Both the position numbers and the translations under genes were made by a program. This document shows, piece after piece, positions 1 through 5,684 of a stretch of 5,759 nt of DNA. Under the pieces are notes generated by a model that was not told where the DNA came from, made no database searches, and saw only the letters and a program-made list of their open reading frames with translations. Position 1 is the stretch's first letter, and the number at the start of each line of letters is the position of its first letter. This stretch comes from Pseudomonadota bacterium (lineage in GTDB: Bacteria; Pseudomonadota; Alphaproteobacteria; Azospirillales; Azospirillaceae). Where the stretch lies: positions 1 to 5,759 of the forward strand of contig JAEZPL010000254.1 of NCBI GenBank assembly GCA_023413605.1. Direction: 5' to 3'.

Positions 1-1
1 G

Positions 2-310
2 GCGGCGGCGCCAGGCGACCTCCAGGGCGTTGCCGGCGCGGCACAGCACGCGGGCGCGGACGGTCTCCATCGCGGCGATCAGCGACAGCGCGATGACCAC
101 GATGACGGTCAGCATGATCAGGGTTTCAATGTTGCCGGACGGGATGGCCCGGCTGAAGACCTGAAGGGAATACAGCGGCATCGCCAGCATCAGAAGGTTG
201 ATGGCGGCGCTGAAGACAAAGGAACCAACAAGAATCCTAGAGAAATGACGCCCCCCGAAGGCCTTCTCCTGGTCGGCCGTTTCAGGCCTGCGATTATCGA
301 GGCGAGGCAT
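2..310 (-). CDS. Type I secretion permease/ATPase (PrtD-type ABC exporter), N-terminal part, cut by left window edge
   Basis: Only the first 103 codons are present; the reading frame continues past position 1. A charged, soluble N-terminus (about residues 1-24) precedes a hydrophobic helix (about 26-44), the segment MPLYSLQVFSRAIPSGN (44-60), and a second helix (about 62-81). It then reads METVRARVLCRAGNALE. This order and wording match the N-terminal membrane domain of PrtD/HasD-type inner-membrane ABC proteins, which with a membrane-fusion protein and a TolC-like channel export proteins in one step. The ATP-binding domain would lie outside the window. The ATG at 308-310 has GGAGGG six bases upstream and an in-frame TAA about eleven codons upstream. 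The gene is divergent from hutH, and no partner or substrate gene is visible. A related ABC exporter subfamily cannot be excluded from the N-terminus alone. Confidence 0.82.
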   Translation of the reverse strand, partial: MPRLDNRRPETADQEKAFGGRHFSRILVGSFVFSAAINLLMLAMPLYSLQVFSRAIPSGNIETLIMLTVIVVIALSLIAAMETVRARVLCRAGNALEVAWRRR

Positions 311-316
311 ATAGAG

Positions 317-322
317 CCCTCC
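317..322 (-). promoter_or_regulatory. Ribosome binding site of the type I secretion gene
   Basis: Read on the minus strand this is GGAGGG, six bases before the ATG. It lies between a possible upstream GTG in the same frame and the ATG, so it fixes the start at 310. Confidence 0.7.
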
Positions 323-512
323 AATTGTCACCGTTTAAGGCAGTGCCCACTGGATGCAGGCGAGGAGCAGATGACGGGATCTTGGTAAATGAAATCTGAA
401 GATTGAGGGACATCACAGCCTTGCCACCGGAAACCACCCCCTTTGCGCAGAACACACTGGCGCGCCGGCCGTGAAACCTCATGTGAAGGACAGGCCACAC
501 CTCGAAGACCCG

Positions 513-518
513 AAGGGA
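513..518 (+). promoter_or_regulatory. Ribosome binding site of hutH
   Basis: AAGGGA lies six bases before the ATG at 525. It supports that start over the in-frame GTG at 471, and the resulting N-terminus agrees with the usual family start. Confidence 0.65.
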
Positions 519-524
519 ATACGC

Positions 525-2069
525 ATGACCGACACGCTGACTCTGGAGCCCGGCCGCCTGACCTTGGACGACCTTCGTCGGATCCTGCGCGAACCGGTTG
601 CCCTGGCCCTGGCGCCGGGCTGCCGCGCGCGCATCGAGGACTCCGCGCGGACGGTGGCCGAGGCGGCGGGCGGCGAACGGGCGGTCTATGGCGTGAACAC
701 CGGTTTCGGCCTTCTGGCGAAGAAGCGCATCGCCCCCGATCAGGTGCGGGAGTTGCAACGGCGCCTCGTCCTGTCGCACAGCGCGGGCACCGGGCCGGAC
801 CTGCCGCCCGCCGTGGTGCGCCTGATCCTGGCGCTGAAGGTCAACGCCCTGGCGCGCGGCCATTCCGGCGTGCGGATGGCGGTGGTCGAGGCGCTGCTGG
901 CTCTGTTCAACCGTGGCGTGCTGCCGGTGGTGCCGTCCAAGGGATCGGTCGGCGCTTCGGGCGATCTGGCTCCGCTGGCGCATCTGACCGGGGTCCTGAT
1001 CGGCGAGGGCGAGGCGGATGTGGACGGCGCCCGCCTGCCCGCCGCCGAAGCGCTGTCCCGCGCCGGATTGTCCCCACTGGCTCTGGAGGCGAAGGAGGGA
1101 TTGGCCCTGCTGAACGGCACGCAGGTGTCGGCCGCGCTGGGCCTTGCCGGGCTGTTCGCGGCGGAGGACGCCTTCGCCGCCGCGGTGGTCGCCGGCGCGC
1201 TCAGCGTCGATGCGGCGCAGGGCAGCGACGGGCCGTTCGACGCGCGCATCCACGATCTGCGCGGCCAGCCCGGCCAGAGGGAAGCCGCCGCCGCCTACCG
1301 CACCCTGCTGGCGGGCAGCGGAATCCGGGAGTCGCACCGGGCCGACCACGGCACCGTGCAGGACCCCTACAGCCTGCGCTGCCAGCCGCAGGTGATGGGC
1401 GCCGTGCTCGACCACCTGCGCTTCGCGGCCGGGGTGCTGGAGCGCGAGGCGAACGCCGTGTCCGACAACCCCCTGGTCTTCCCGGACACCGGGGAAATCC
1501 TGTCCGGCGGCAACTTCCACGCCGAGCCCGTCGCCATGGCGGCCGACGTGCTGGCCCTGTCCATCGCGGAGACGGGCGCCCTGTCGGAACGGAGGATCGC
1601 GTTGCTGATGGACACGCACCTGTCCGGGCTGCCGCCCTTCCTGGTGGCCGACGGGGGCCTGAACAGCGGATTCATGATCGCCCAGGTCACTGCGGCGGCG
1701 CTGGCCAGCGAGAACAAGCAGATGGCCCACCCCGCGAGCGTGGACAGCCTGCCCACCTCCGCCAACCAGGAGGACCACGTCAGCATGGCCACCCATGCCG
1801 CGCGGCGACTGGCGGACATGGCCGACAACCTCGCCGGCATCGTGGCGGTGGAACTGCTGGCCGCCTGCCAGGGAATCGATCTGCGCGCGCCGCTGACCTC
1901 CTCCCCCGCGCTGGAGCGGGCCAAGGCGATGCTGCGCGCCCATGTGGCCACCTGGACCGACGACCGCGCCATGGCCCCGGACATCGCCGCGGCGAAGGCT
2001 CTGGTCACCGGGGGAGCCTTCCGGCCCTTCGTTCCGGGCCTGATAACCGGGCGACCATCAGCCACTTAA
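525..2069 (+). CDS. hutH: Histidine ammonia-lyase
   Basis: HutH removes ammonia from L-histidine to give trans-urocanate, the first step of histidine degradation in the cytoplasm. The 514-residue product has the usual family length. The motif GSVGASGDLAPLAH (140-153) carries the Ala144-Ser145-Gly146 triad that cyclises into the MIO electrophilic cofactor. The active-site residues known from the Pseudomonas putida enzyme are all present at an offset of two: Tyr55 (in YGVNTGFG), His85, Asn197, Gln279, Tyr282, Arg285, Phe331 and Glu416 (in SANQEDHVS). Full conservation, with His85 in an LSH context, favours histidine rather than phenylalanine or tyrosine as substrate. The gene stands alone: a secretion gene lies divergently upstream and a peroxiredoxin gene 131 bp downstream, with no hutU, hutI, hutG or hutC in the window. 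Because of the high GC content, long open frames also occur opposite and across this gene; they are shadows. Confidence 0.97.
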   Translation: MTDTLTLEPGRLTLDDLRRILREPVALALAPGCRARIEDSARTVAEAAGGERAVYGVNTGFGLLAKKRIAPDQVRELQRRLVLSHSAGTGPDLPPAVVRLILALKVNALARGHSGVRMAVVEALLALFNRGVLPVVPSKGSVGASGDLAPLAHLTGVLIGEGEADVDGARLPAAEALSRAGLSPLALEAKEGLALLNGTQVSAALGLAGLFAAEDAFAAAVVAGALSVDAAQGSDGPFDARIHDLRGQPGQREAAAAYRTLLAGSGIRESHRADHGTVQDPYSLRCQPQVMGAVLDHLRFAAGVLEREANAVSDNPLVFPDTGEILSGGNFHAEPVAMAADVLALSIAETGALSERRIALLMDTHLSGLPPFLVADGGLNSGFMIAQVTAAALASENKQMAHPASVDSLPTSANQEDHVSMATHAARRLADMADNLAGIVAVELLAACQGIDLRAPLTSSPALERAKAMLRAHVATWTDDRAMAPDIAAAKALVTGGAFRPFVPGLITGRPSAT

Positions 2070-2112
2070 CAATTGGCGCATGAGACAAGACCGCGCAGTG
2101 CGCCTCCGGCGG

Positions 2113-2141
2113 TTGGACCGGGCCGTGCGAGCGGCTAAGGT
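2113..2141 (+). promoter_or_regulatory. Possible promoter of the peroxiredoxin gene
   Basis: TTGGAC (2113-2118) and TAAGGT (2136-2141) are separated by 17 bases, about 60 bp before the peroxiredoxin start. Each hexamer matches only three of six sigma-70 consensus bases, so this is a weak candidate. No OxyR-like site was seen in this gap (2070-2200). Confidence 0.22.
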
Positions 2142-2190
2142 CGCTCTGCATTCCCCCGGCCTGCATGGCCGACCCGCACCCGATAGCCCC

Positions 2191-2194
2191 GGAG
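2191..2194 (+). promoter_or_regulatory. Ribosome binding site of the peroxiredoxin gene
   Basis: GGAG lies six bases before the ATG at 2201. The in-frame ATG at 2165 has no purine-rich sequence at the right distance, so the shorter start is preferred. Confidence 0.65.
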
Positions 2195-2200
2195 TTGATC

Positions 2201-2731
2201 ATGGAAGGGCGCAAAGTCCCCCAGGTTGTTTTCAAGACCCGCGTCCGTGACGAAAGCGTCGGCGGGCCGAACCCGTTCCGCTGGCAGGACGTCAGCTCCG
2301 ACGACCTGTTCGCCGGCAAGCGCGTCGTCCTGTTCTCGCTGCCCGGCGCCTTCACGCCGACCTGCTCCAACCAGCAGGTTCCGACCTACGACAAGCTCTA
2401 TCCGGAGTTCCGTGATCTGGGCATCGACGAGGTCTACTGCCTCAGCGTCAACGACGCCTTCGTCATGTTCCAGTGGGGCAAGCACCTGGACGTGAAGAAC
2501 GTCAAGCTGATCCCCGACGGCTCGGGCCAGTTCACGCGCCGCATGGGCATGCTGATCAACAAGGACCATGTCGGCTTCGGCATGCGCAGCTGGCGCTACG
2601 CCATGGTCGTCAACGACGGCGTGATCGAGAAGCTGTTCGAGGAGCCGGGCATCAACGACGCCGGCCAGGGCGGCGATCCGTACGGCGAATCCGCCCCGGA
2701 AACCGTGCTGGCCTACCTGCGCGCCCGCTGA
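2201..2731 (+). CDS. Peroxiredoxin, Prx5 (AHP1/PRDX5-like) family
   Basis: This is a thiol peroxidase that reduces hydrogen peroxide and alkyl hydroperoxides, most likely in the cytoplasm since no signal peptide is seen. The 176-residue product carries PGAFTPTCSNQQVP (48-61), the Prx5 active-site motif, with peroxidatic Cys55 and helper Thr52. The block DEVYCLSVNDAFVM (76-89) and the segment RSWRYAMVVNDG (129-140), with the conserved active-site arginine, are also typical of Prx5. The only other cysteine is Cys80, which sits where Prx5 proteins have a conserved, usually non-resolving cysteine. There is no C-terminal resolving cysteine as in PRDX5 and no fused glutaredoxin domain. By family analogy it probably uses glutathione with a separate glutaredoxin; that is inference. 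The gene ends in a strong hairpin and converges on the DUF2061 gene. Confidence 0.95.
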   Translation: MEGRKVPQVVFKTRVRDESVGGPNPFRWQDVSSDDLFAGKRVVLFSLPGAFTPTCSNQQVPTYDKLYPEFRDLGIDEVYCLSVNDAFVMFQWGKHLDVKNVKLIPDGSGQFTRRMGMLINKDHVGFGMRSWRYAMVVNDGVIEKLFEEPGINDAGQGGDPYGESAPETVLAYLRAR

Positions 2732-2739
2732 CCGGCGCT

Positions 2740-2774
2740 GCGCCGCTTCCCCGTCACGGGCGGGGAAGCGGCGC
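2740..2774 (+). terminator. Hairpin terminator of the peroxiredoxin gene
   Basis: Perfect inverted repeat with 14-bp arms (2740-2753 and 2761-2774, starting GCGCCGCTTCCCC) around a 7-base loop, nine bases after the stop codon. The stem is very stable, but only a weak T-rich stretch (2782-2786) follows, so release may be imperfect. On the opposite strand no T-run follows the stem, so it is a poorer terminator for the convergent gene. Confidence 0.72.
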
Positions 2775-2798
2775 GCCACCGTCTTTCAAATCCGCCTT

Positions 2799-3026
2799 TC
2801 AAGCCGGCACCGCCGTGCAGGTCGCGCCGGGGTCGCTCTGTTCCGCCCCGGCCTTGCGGCGCCCGTAGGCCGCCCAGGCGCGTTCGTGCAGGTGGTAGGC
2901 GACCGTGTTGCACAGGGGCTCGACCAGGGCCAAGGCGCCGCCCACGGCGATGCTGCCGGTCATCAGATAGCCGACCAGAAACGCCACCGTGAAGTGGATG
3001 CAGGCGAAGCTGAAGGTCTTGGCCAT
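2799..3026 (-). CDS. DUF2061 family small membrane protein
   Basis: The 75-residue product has two hydrophobic helices (about 6-22 and 26-44) joined by a short MTGS turn, and then YHLHERAW (44-51). The start MAKTFSFACIHF and the Tyr-x-x-His-Glu-x-x-Trp signature match DUF2061, a widespread family of small inner-membrane proteins without a known function. A hydrophilic tail (about 55-75) follows and ends in GATCTAVPA. The ATG at 3024-3026 has GGGAG six bases upstream. A TTG at 3131 could open a longer frame, but that extension is not hydrophobic and runs through the inverted repeats that look like an operator. The gene lies 106 bp after the rhomboid gene on the same strand. An OxyR-like array directly upstream suggests control by a LysR-type regulator (inference). 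Confidence 0.85.
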   Translation of the reverse strand: MAKTFSFACIHFTVAFLVGYLMTGSIAVGGALALVEPLCNTVAYHLHERAWAAYGRRKAGAEQSDPGATCTAVPA

Positions 3027-3091
3027 GGCGGACTCCCGATCCCGACGTTCCTTGTTGGGATCAACATGACGCCTTGACCACGACAGATCCA

Positions 3092-3128
3092 ATCGCTTGA
3101 TCCTATTGGATTGATAGGCTGTTTCTAT
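3092..3128. promoter_or_regulatory. OxyR-like (LysR-type) operator upstream of the DUF2061 gene
   Basis: Four tetranucleotides with exact 7-base spacing are seen: ATCG (3092-3095), CTAT (3103-3106), ATAG (3114-3117) and CTAT (3125-3128). The classical OxyR recognition pattern is ATAG-N7-CTAT-N7-ATAG-N7-CTAT, so 15 of 16 core bases agree. The interior positions of the 7-base gaps agree less well. The last pair sits in a larger inverted repeat, ATTGATAG-N7-CTATCAAT (3110-3132). The site begins 66 bp upstream of the DUF2061 ATG and abuts a weak TTGGAT hexamer (3087-3092, minus strand), where a LysR-type activator would touch RNA polymerase. The pattern match is direct; the regulator is inferred. 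Confidence 0.45.
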
Positions 3129-3132
3129 CAAT

Positions 3133-3924
3133 TCATTGGAACGGGCGGCGGCGGTTCCCGGAATCGGGGATACGGCCGCGGTGCATGGCCGCGCCCGGCG
3201 GCAGGACGACGAAGGCCCGGCTGTGACCGGGTTCCAGCAGTTGCACGTTCGAGCGCTTGAAGAAGGGGATCAGCACCACCCCGGCGACGAAACCGCCGAC
3301 ATGCGCCCAGAAGGCGACGCCTCCGCCATCGTCGGTCGTCGGCGTCGTCACGCCGCTGAGGATCTGCCCGGCGAACCAGACGCCCAGCACCAGCACGGCC
3401 GGCACGGTGATGATACGCACGATGATGATGAACCAGACCAGCACGCCGACGTTCGCCCTGGGGTGCAGCACCAGATAGGCCCCCGGCACGCCGCCGATGG
3501 CCCCGCTGGCCCCCAGCATGGGAATTTCCGACGTCGGGTGGGCGATGCTCTGCGCCAGGGCCGCCGCGGTTCCGCACAGCAGGTAGAAGACGATGAAGCG
3601 GCCCCGCCCCATGCTGTCTTCGACGTTGTTCCCGAAGATCCAGAGATACAGCATGTTACCGGCAAGGTGCAGCAAGCCGCCGTGCATGAACATCGAGGTG
3701 ACGATGGACGCCCAGGCCGGGATGACCCGCAACGGCGCCGGCAGGTCGGCGTAGCCGAACAGCACCGCCGGGATGACCCCGTAGGAATAGACCGCCCGCT
3801 CCCCTCCACGCACGCCCAGCGACAGTTGCCAGAGATAAACGGCCACGCACAGGATGATGAAGGCGATGGTGATGACCGGCGTCCGCCGCGTCGGGTTGTC
3901 GTCGTACAAAGGAAAAAAGAACAT
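3133..3924 (-). CDS. Rhomboid family intramembrane serine protease
   Basis: Rhomboids cut other membrane proteins inside the bilayer with a Ser-His dyad. The 263-residue product is almost entirely made of hydrophobic helices. It carries HGGLLHLAGNMLYLW (81-95), whose His86 and Asn90 correspond to the oxyanion-side His/Asn of GlpG. It also has GASGAIGG (138-145) with catalytic Ser140 and FWAHVGGFVAG (205-215) with catalytic His208, so it should be active. The start MFFFPLYDDNPTRRTP is typical of this subgroup, and a hydrophilic Arg/Pro-rich tail (about 223-263) follows the last helix. The ATG at 3922-3924 has GAAGG eight bases upstream. The frame stays open to 4098, but that extension would overlap the eno terminator and is not rhomboid-like. 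Pro147, in the helix after Ser140, is unusual compared with the family as I remember it. The substrate is unknown. Confidence 0.94.
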   Translation of the reverse strand: MFFFPLYDDNPTRRTPVITIAFIILCVAVYLWQLSLGVRGGERAVYSYGVIPAVLFGYADLPAPLRVIPAWASIVTSMFMHGGLLHLAGNMLYLWIFGNNVEDSMGRGRFIVFYLLCGTAAALAQSIAHPTSEIPMLGASGAIGGVPGAYLVLHPRANVGVLVWFIIIVRIITVPAVLVLGVWFAGQILSGVTTPTTDDGGGVAFWAHVGGFVAGVVLIPFFKRSNVQLLEPGHSRAFVVLPPGAAMHRGRIPDSGNRRRPFQ

Positions 3925-3932
3925 CGGCGGCG

Positions 3933-3937
3933 CCTTC
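3933..3937 (-). promoter_or_regulatory. Ribosome binding site of the rhomboid gene
   Basis: Read on the minus strand this is GAAGG, eight bases before the ATG at 3924. It supports this start over a 58-codon upstream extension that would begin inside the eno terminator. Confidence 0.6.
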
Positions 3938-3960
3938 GGTTGGGGCGGGCTTTTCGTCCG

Positions 3961-3998
3961 GATCGACAGCCTTCTGGACGATCGACAGTCTTCTGTAC
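3961..3998. repeat. 19-bp tandem direct repeat upstream of the rhomboid gene
   Basis: Two adjoining 19-bp units, 3961-3979 and 3980-3998, match at 17 of 19 positions and begin GATCGACAG. On the minus strand the promoter-distal unit contains ACAG-AAGA-CTGT, a perfect 4-bp inverted repeat, and the proximal unit contains CCAG-AAGG-CTGT, so both keep a CAG-N4-CTG core. The block ends 37 bp upstream of the rhomboid start codon, in the leader or promoter. It may be a double operator or simply a small duplication. Confidence 0.8.
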
Positions 3999-4060
3999 GA
4001 TGGCTCCACCGAATCGTTCCGCCAAGCTCCCCAATGGCGCGCGGATGCCCCGAAAATGAA

Positions 4061-4094
4061 AAAGCCCCTTCCCGGCGATCCGGGAAGGGGCTTT
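4061..4094 (-). terminator. Intrinsic terminator of eno
   Basis: A perfect 15-bp inverted repeat (4061-4075 and 4080-4094, arm AAAGCCCCTTCCCGG) encloses a 4-base loop. On the minus strand it is followed by a T-rich tract, TTTTTCATTTTC counting the T's that close the stem. It starts 25 bp after the eno stop codon. This is a classical Rho-independent terminator and should insulate the rhomboid gene from enolase transcription. On the plus strand the downstream T-run is poor. Confidence 0.93.
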
Positions 4095-4119
4095 CCACAT
4101 TCGGTTCCGAAAGATCCGA

Positions 4120-5397
4120 TCAAGCCTTCAGGATGCCGCGGCCGGCGTAGCGGGCGGCGGTGCCCAGCATCTCCTCGATGCGGATCAGCTGGTTGTACTT
4201 GGCCAGACGGTCGGAACGCGACAGCGAGCCGGTCTTGATCTGGCCGCAGTTGGTGGCGACGGCGAGGTCGGCGATCGTGCTGTCCTCGGTCTCGCCCGAA
4301 CGGTGCGACATGACGGCGGTGTAGCCGGCCTTGTGGGCCATGTCGACGGCTTCCAGCGTCTCCGACAGGGTGCCGATCTGGTTGACCTTCACCAGGATGG
4401 AGTTGGCGACGCCCTTCTTGATGCCCTCGGCCAGACGGGCCGGGTTGGTGACGAACAGATCGTCGCCGACCAGCTGGATCTTCTTGCCGATGGCGTCGGT
4501 CAGGGCCTTCCAGCCCTCCCAATCGTCCTCGGACATGCCGTCCTCAATGGAAATGATCGGGTAGCGGCCGACCAGATCCTCCCAGTACTTCACCATCTGC
4601 TCCGGAGCGAGCGACTTGCCCTCGCCGGCCAGCTCGTACTTGCCGTTCTTGAAGAACTCGGTCGAGGCGGCGTCCAGCGCCAGCATGACGTCGTCGCCCG
4701 GCTTGTAGCCGGCGGCCTCGATCGCCTTCATGATGAAGCCCAGCGCCTCGTCGGTGGAGGCGAGGTTCGGGGCGAAGCCGCCCTCGTCGCCGACGTTGGT
4801 GTTGTGGCCGGCGTCCTTCAGCTTCTTCTTCAGCGCCTGGAAGACTTCCGAACCCATGCGGATGGCTTCGGCCCCGGTCTCGGCGCCCACCGGCATGATC
4901 ATGAATTCCTGGATGTCGATCGGGTTGTCCGCGTGCGCGCCGCCGTTGATGATGTTCATCATCGGGACCGGCAGCAGGTTCGCGAAGGCGCCGCCGACAT
5001 AGCGGAACAGCGGAAGGGCGGCTTCCTCGGCCGACGCCTTGGCGACGGCGAGCGAGACGCCCAGGATCGCGTTGGCGCCCAGGCGGGCCTTGTTCGGGGT
5101 GCCGTCCAGCTCGATCATGGCCAGATCGATGGCGCGCTGGTTGGAGGCGTCGAGACCCGCCAGGGTGTCGAAGATCTCGCCGTTCACCGACTCCACGGCC
5201 TTCAGCACGCCCTTGCCGCCGTAGCGGCTCTTGTCGCCGTCGCGCAGCTCAACCGCCTCGTGCGCGCCGGTGGAGGCGCCCGACGGAACCGCGGCGCGGC
5301 CGAAGGCGCCGGATTCCAGCAGGACATCGACCTCGACGGTCGGGTTGCCGCGGCTATCGAGGATCTCGCGGGCGTGAATTTCGGTAATGGCGCTCAT
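4120..5397 (-). CDS. eno: Enolase (phosphopyruvate hydratase)
   Basis: Enolase interconverts 2-phosphoglycerate and phosphoenolpyruvate in glycolysis and gluconeogenesis, and in many bacteria it also joins the RNA degradosome. The 425-residue product has the normal bacterial length. The N-terminal domain starts with ITEIHAREILDSRGNPTVEV and includes the mobile SGAST loop (39-43). The catalytic residues are all present: His155 and Glu164, Glu205 (in GDEGGFAPN), magnesium ligands Asp242, Glu285 and Asp312, the base Lys337, the signature SHRSGETED (364-372), and Lys388 in QIKTGSLSRSDR. The ATG has a strong GGAGGAAG ribosome binding site. The gene appears monocistronic: its own terminator follows, and a 287-bp region divergent from pqqA precedes it. 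No pyrG, ftsB or pdhA neighbour, common next to eno elsewhere, is seen in the window. Confidence 0.99.
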   Translation of the reverse strand: MSAITEIHAREILDSRGNPTVEVDVLLESGAFGRAAVPSGASTGAHEAVELRDGDKSRYGGKGVLKAVESVNGEIFDTLAGLDASNQRAIDLAMIELDGTPNKARLGANAILGVSLAVAKASAEEAALPLFRYVGGAFANLLPVPMMNIINGGAHADNPIDIQEFMIMPVGAETGAEAIRMGSEVFQALKKKLKDAGHNTNVGDEGGFAPNLASTDEALGFIMKAIEAAGYKPGDDVMLALDAASTEFFKNGKYELAGEGKSLAPEQMVKYWEDLVGRYPIISIEDGMSEDDWEGWKALTDAIGKKIQLVGDDLFVTNPARLAEGIKKGVANSILVKVNQIGTLSETLEAVDMAHKAGYTAVMSHRSGETEDSTIADLAVATNCGQIKTGSLSRSDRLAKYNQLIRIEEMLGTAARYAGRGILKA

Positions 5398-5684
5398 GGT
5401 TGGTTCTTCCTCCGCGTTGCGCGCGTATTCCGGGTGTTAAAGAATTCCGGGCGAAAAAGAAGCGCGCGGGCTTGATAGCCCCCCATGCGGGGGGATGCAA
5501 GGCCGCAAGGGCGGAAAAACGAAGGGATAGGCGGGCGGAAGGCCGAGCGTTCCTCACCCGGTTGAGCAGGCCTCCTCATTCCAAAGTCGCATAGACCCCG
5601 TTGCCTGCTGCTCGTAGCGTTTCCATGTTCGCAGAATGGCGGACGAACCGCCCATCACGGCCCCCACGCGCGGAGGAACGCACC
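5398..5684. other. Divergent intergenic region between eno and pqqA
   Basis: This 287-bp region should hold both promoters and leaders. It contains the G/C palindrome at 5479-5494, an 8-bp direct repeat ATTCCGGG (5427-5434 and 5444-5451) in the eno leader, and a small bulged hairpin (5636-5655) in front of pqqA. A possible pqqA promoter is TTGCCT (5601-5606) and CATGTT (5624-5629), 17 bases apart and about 55 bp before the start codon; it is weak. I see no convincing small gene or riboswitch. Confidence 0.4.
5472..5500 (-). promoter_or_regulatory. Possible eno promoter with a palindromic spacer
   Basis: On the minus strand TTGCAT (5495-5500) and TATCAA (5472-5477) lie 17 bases apart, about 75 bp before the eno start. 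They match the sigma-70 hexamers at three and four of six positions. The spacer is mostly a G/C palindrome, six C's and six G's (5479-5494) around a 4-base centre. The assignment is weak and rests on spacing and position only. Confidence 0.25.

Larger units (their letters stand above)
311..524. other. Divergent intergenic region between the type I secretion gene and hutH
   Basis: This 214-bp region must carry the promoters of both divergent genes. The stretch around 370-410 is richer in A and T than the surrounding DNA and contains a short palindrome, AATCT-GA-AGATT (393-404), a weak operator candidate. I see no convincing -35/-10 pair, no sigma-54 type GG-N10-GC element, and no HutC-type palindrome such as TGTATATACA. 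An in-frame GTG at 471 could extend HutH by 18 residues but lacks a good ribosome binding site. Confidence 0.5.

Noticed and set aside
294..1943. Long open frame on the minus strand opposite hutH (549 codons)
   Set aside because: Its product is Gln/Arg/Gly/His-rich low-complexity protein with no recognisable domain, and it lies antisense to a fully conserved hutH. It results from high GC content.
443..2083. Long plus-strand frame overlapping hutH in another phase (546 codons)
   Set aside because: The translation is Arg/Gly/Pro-rich and unlike any family, while the hutH frame keeps every catalytic residue.
2093..2103. Short palindrome GCGCA-G-TGCGC after hutH as a possible terminator
   Set aside because: The arms are only 5 bp with a 1-base centre and no T-run follows. 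No convincing hutH terminator was found.
3925..4098. N-terminal extension of the rhomboid protein
   Set aside because: It would start inside the eno terminator hairpin, is hydrophilic and unlike rhomboids, and a ribosome binding site precedes the internal ATG at 3924.
5427..5451. 8-bp direct repeat ATTCCGGG in the eno leader
   Set aside because: Only two short copies with no further structure; expected by chance in GC-rich DNA.
4303..5475. 390-codon plus-strand frame opposite eno
   Set aside because: It is the antisense shadow of the enolase gene, with composition typical of such shadows and no family resemblance.
5501..5515. Short repeated GCAAGG-like motif upstream of eno
   Set aside because: Two short units of low complexity; no reason to call it functional.
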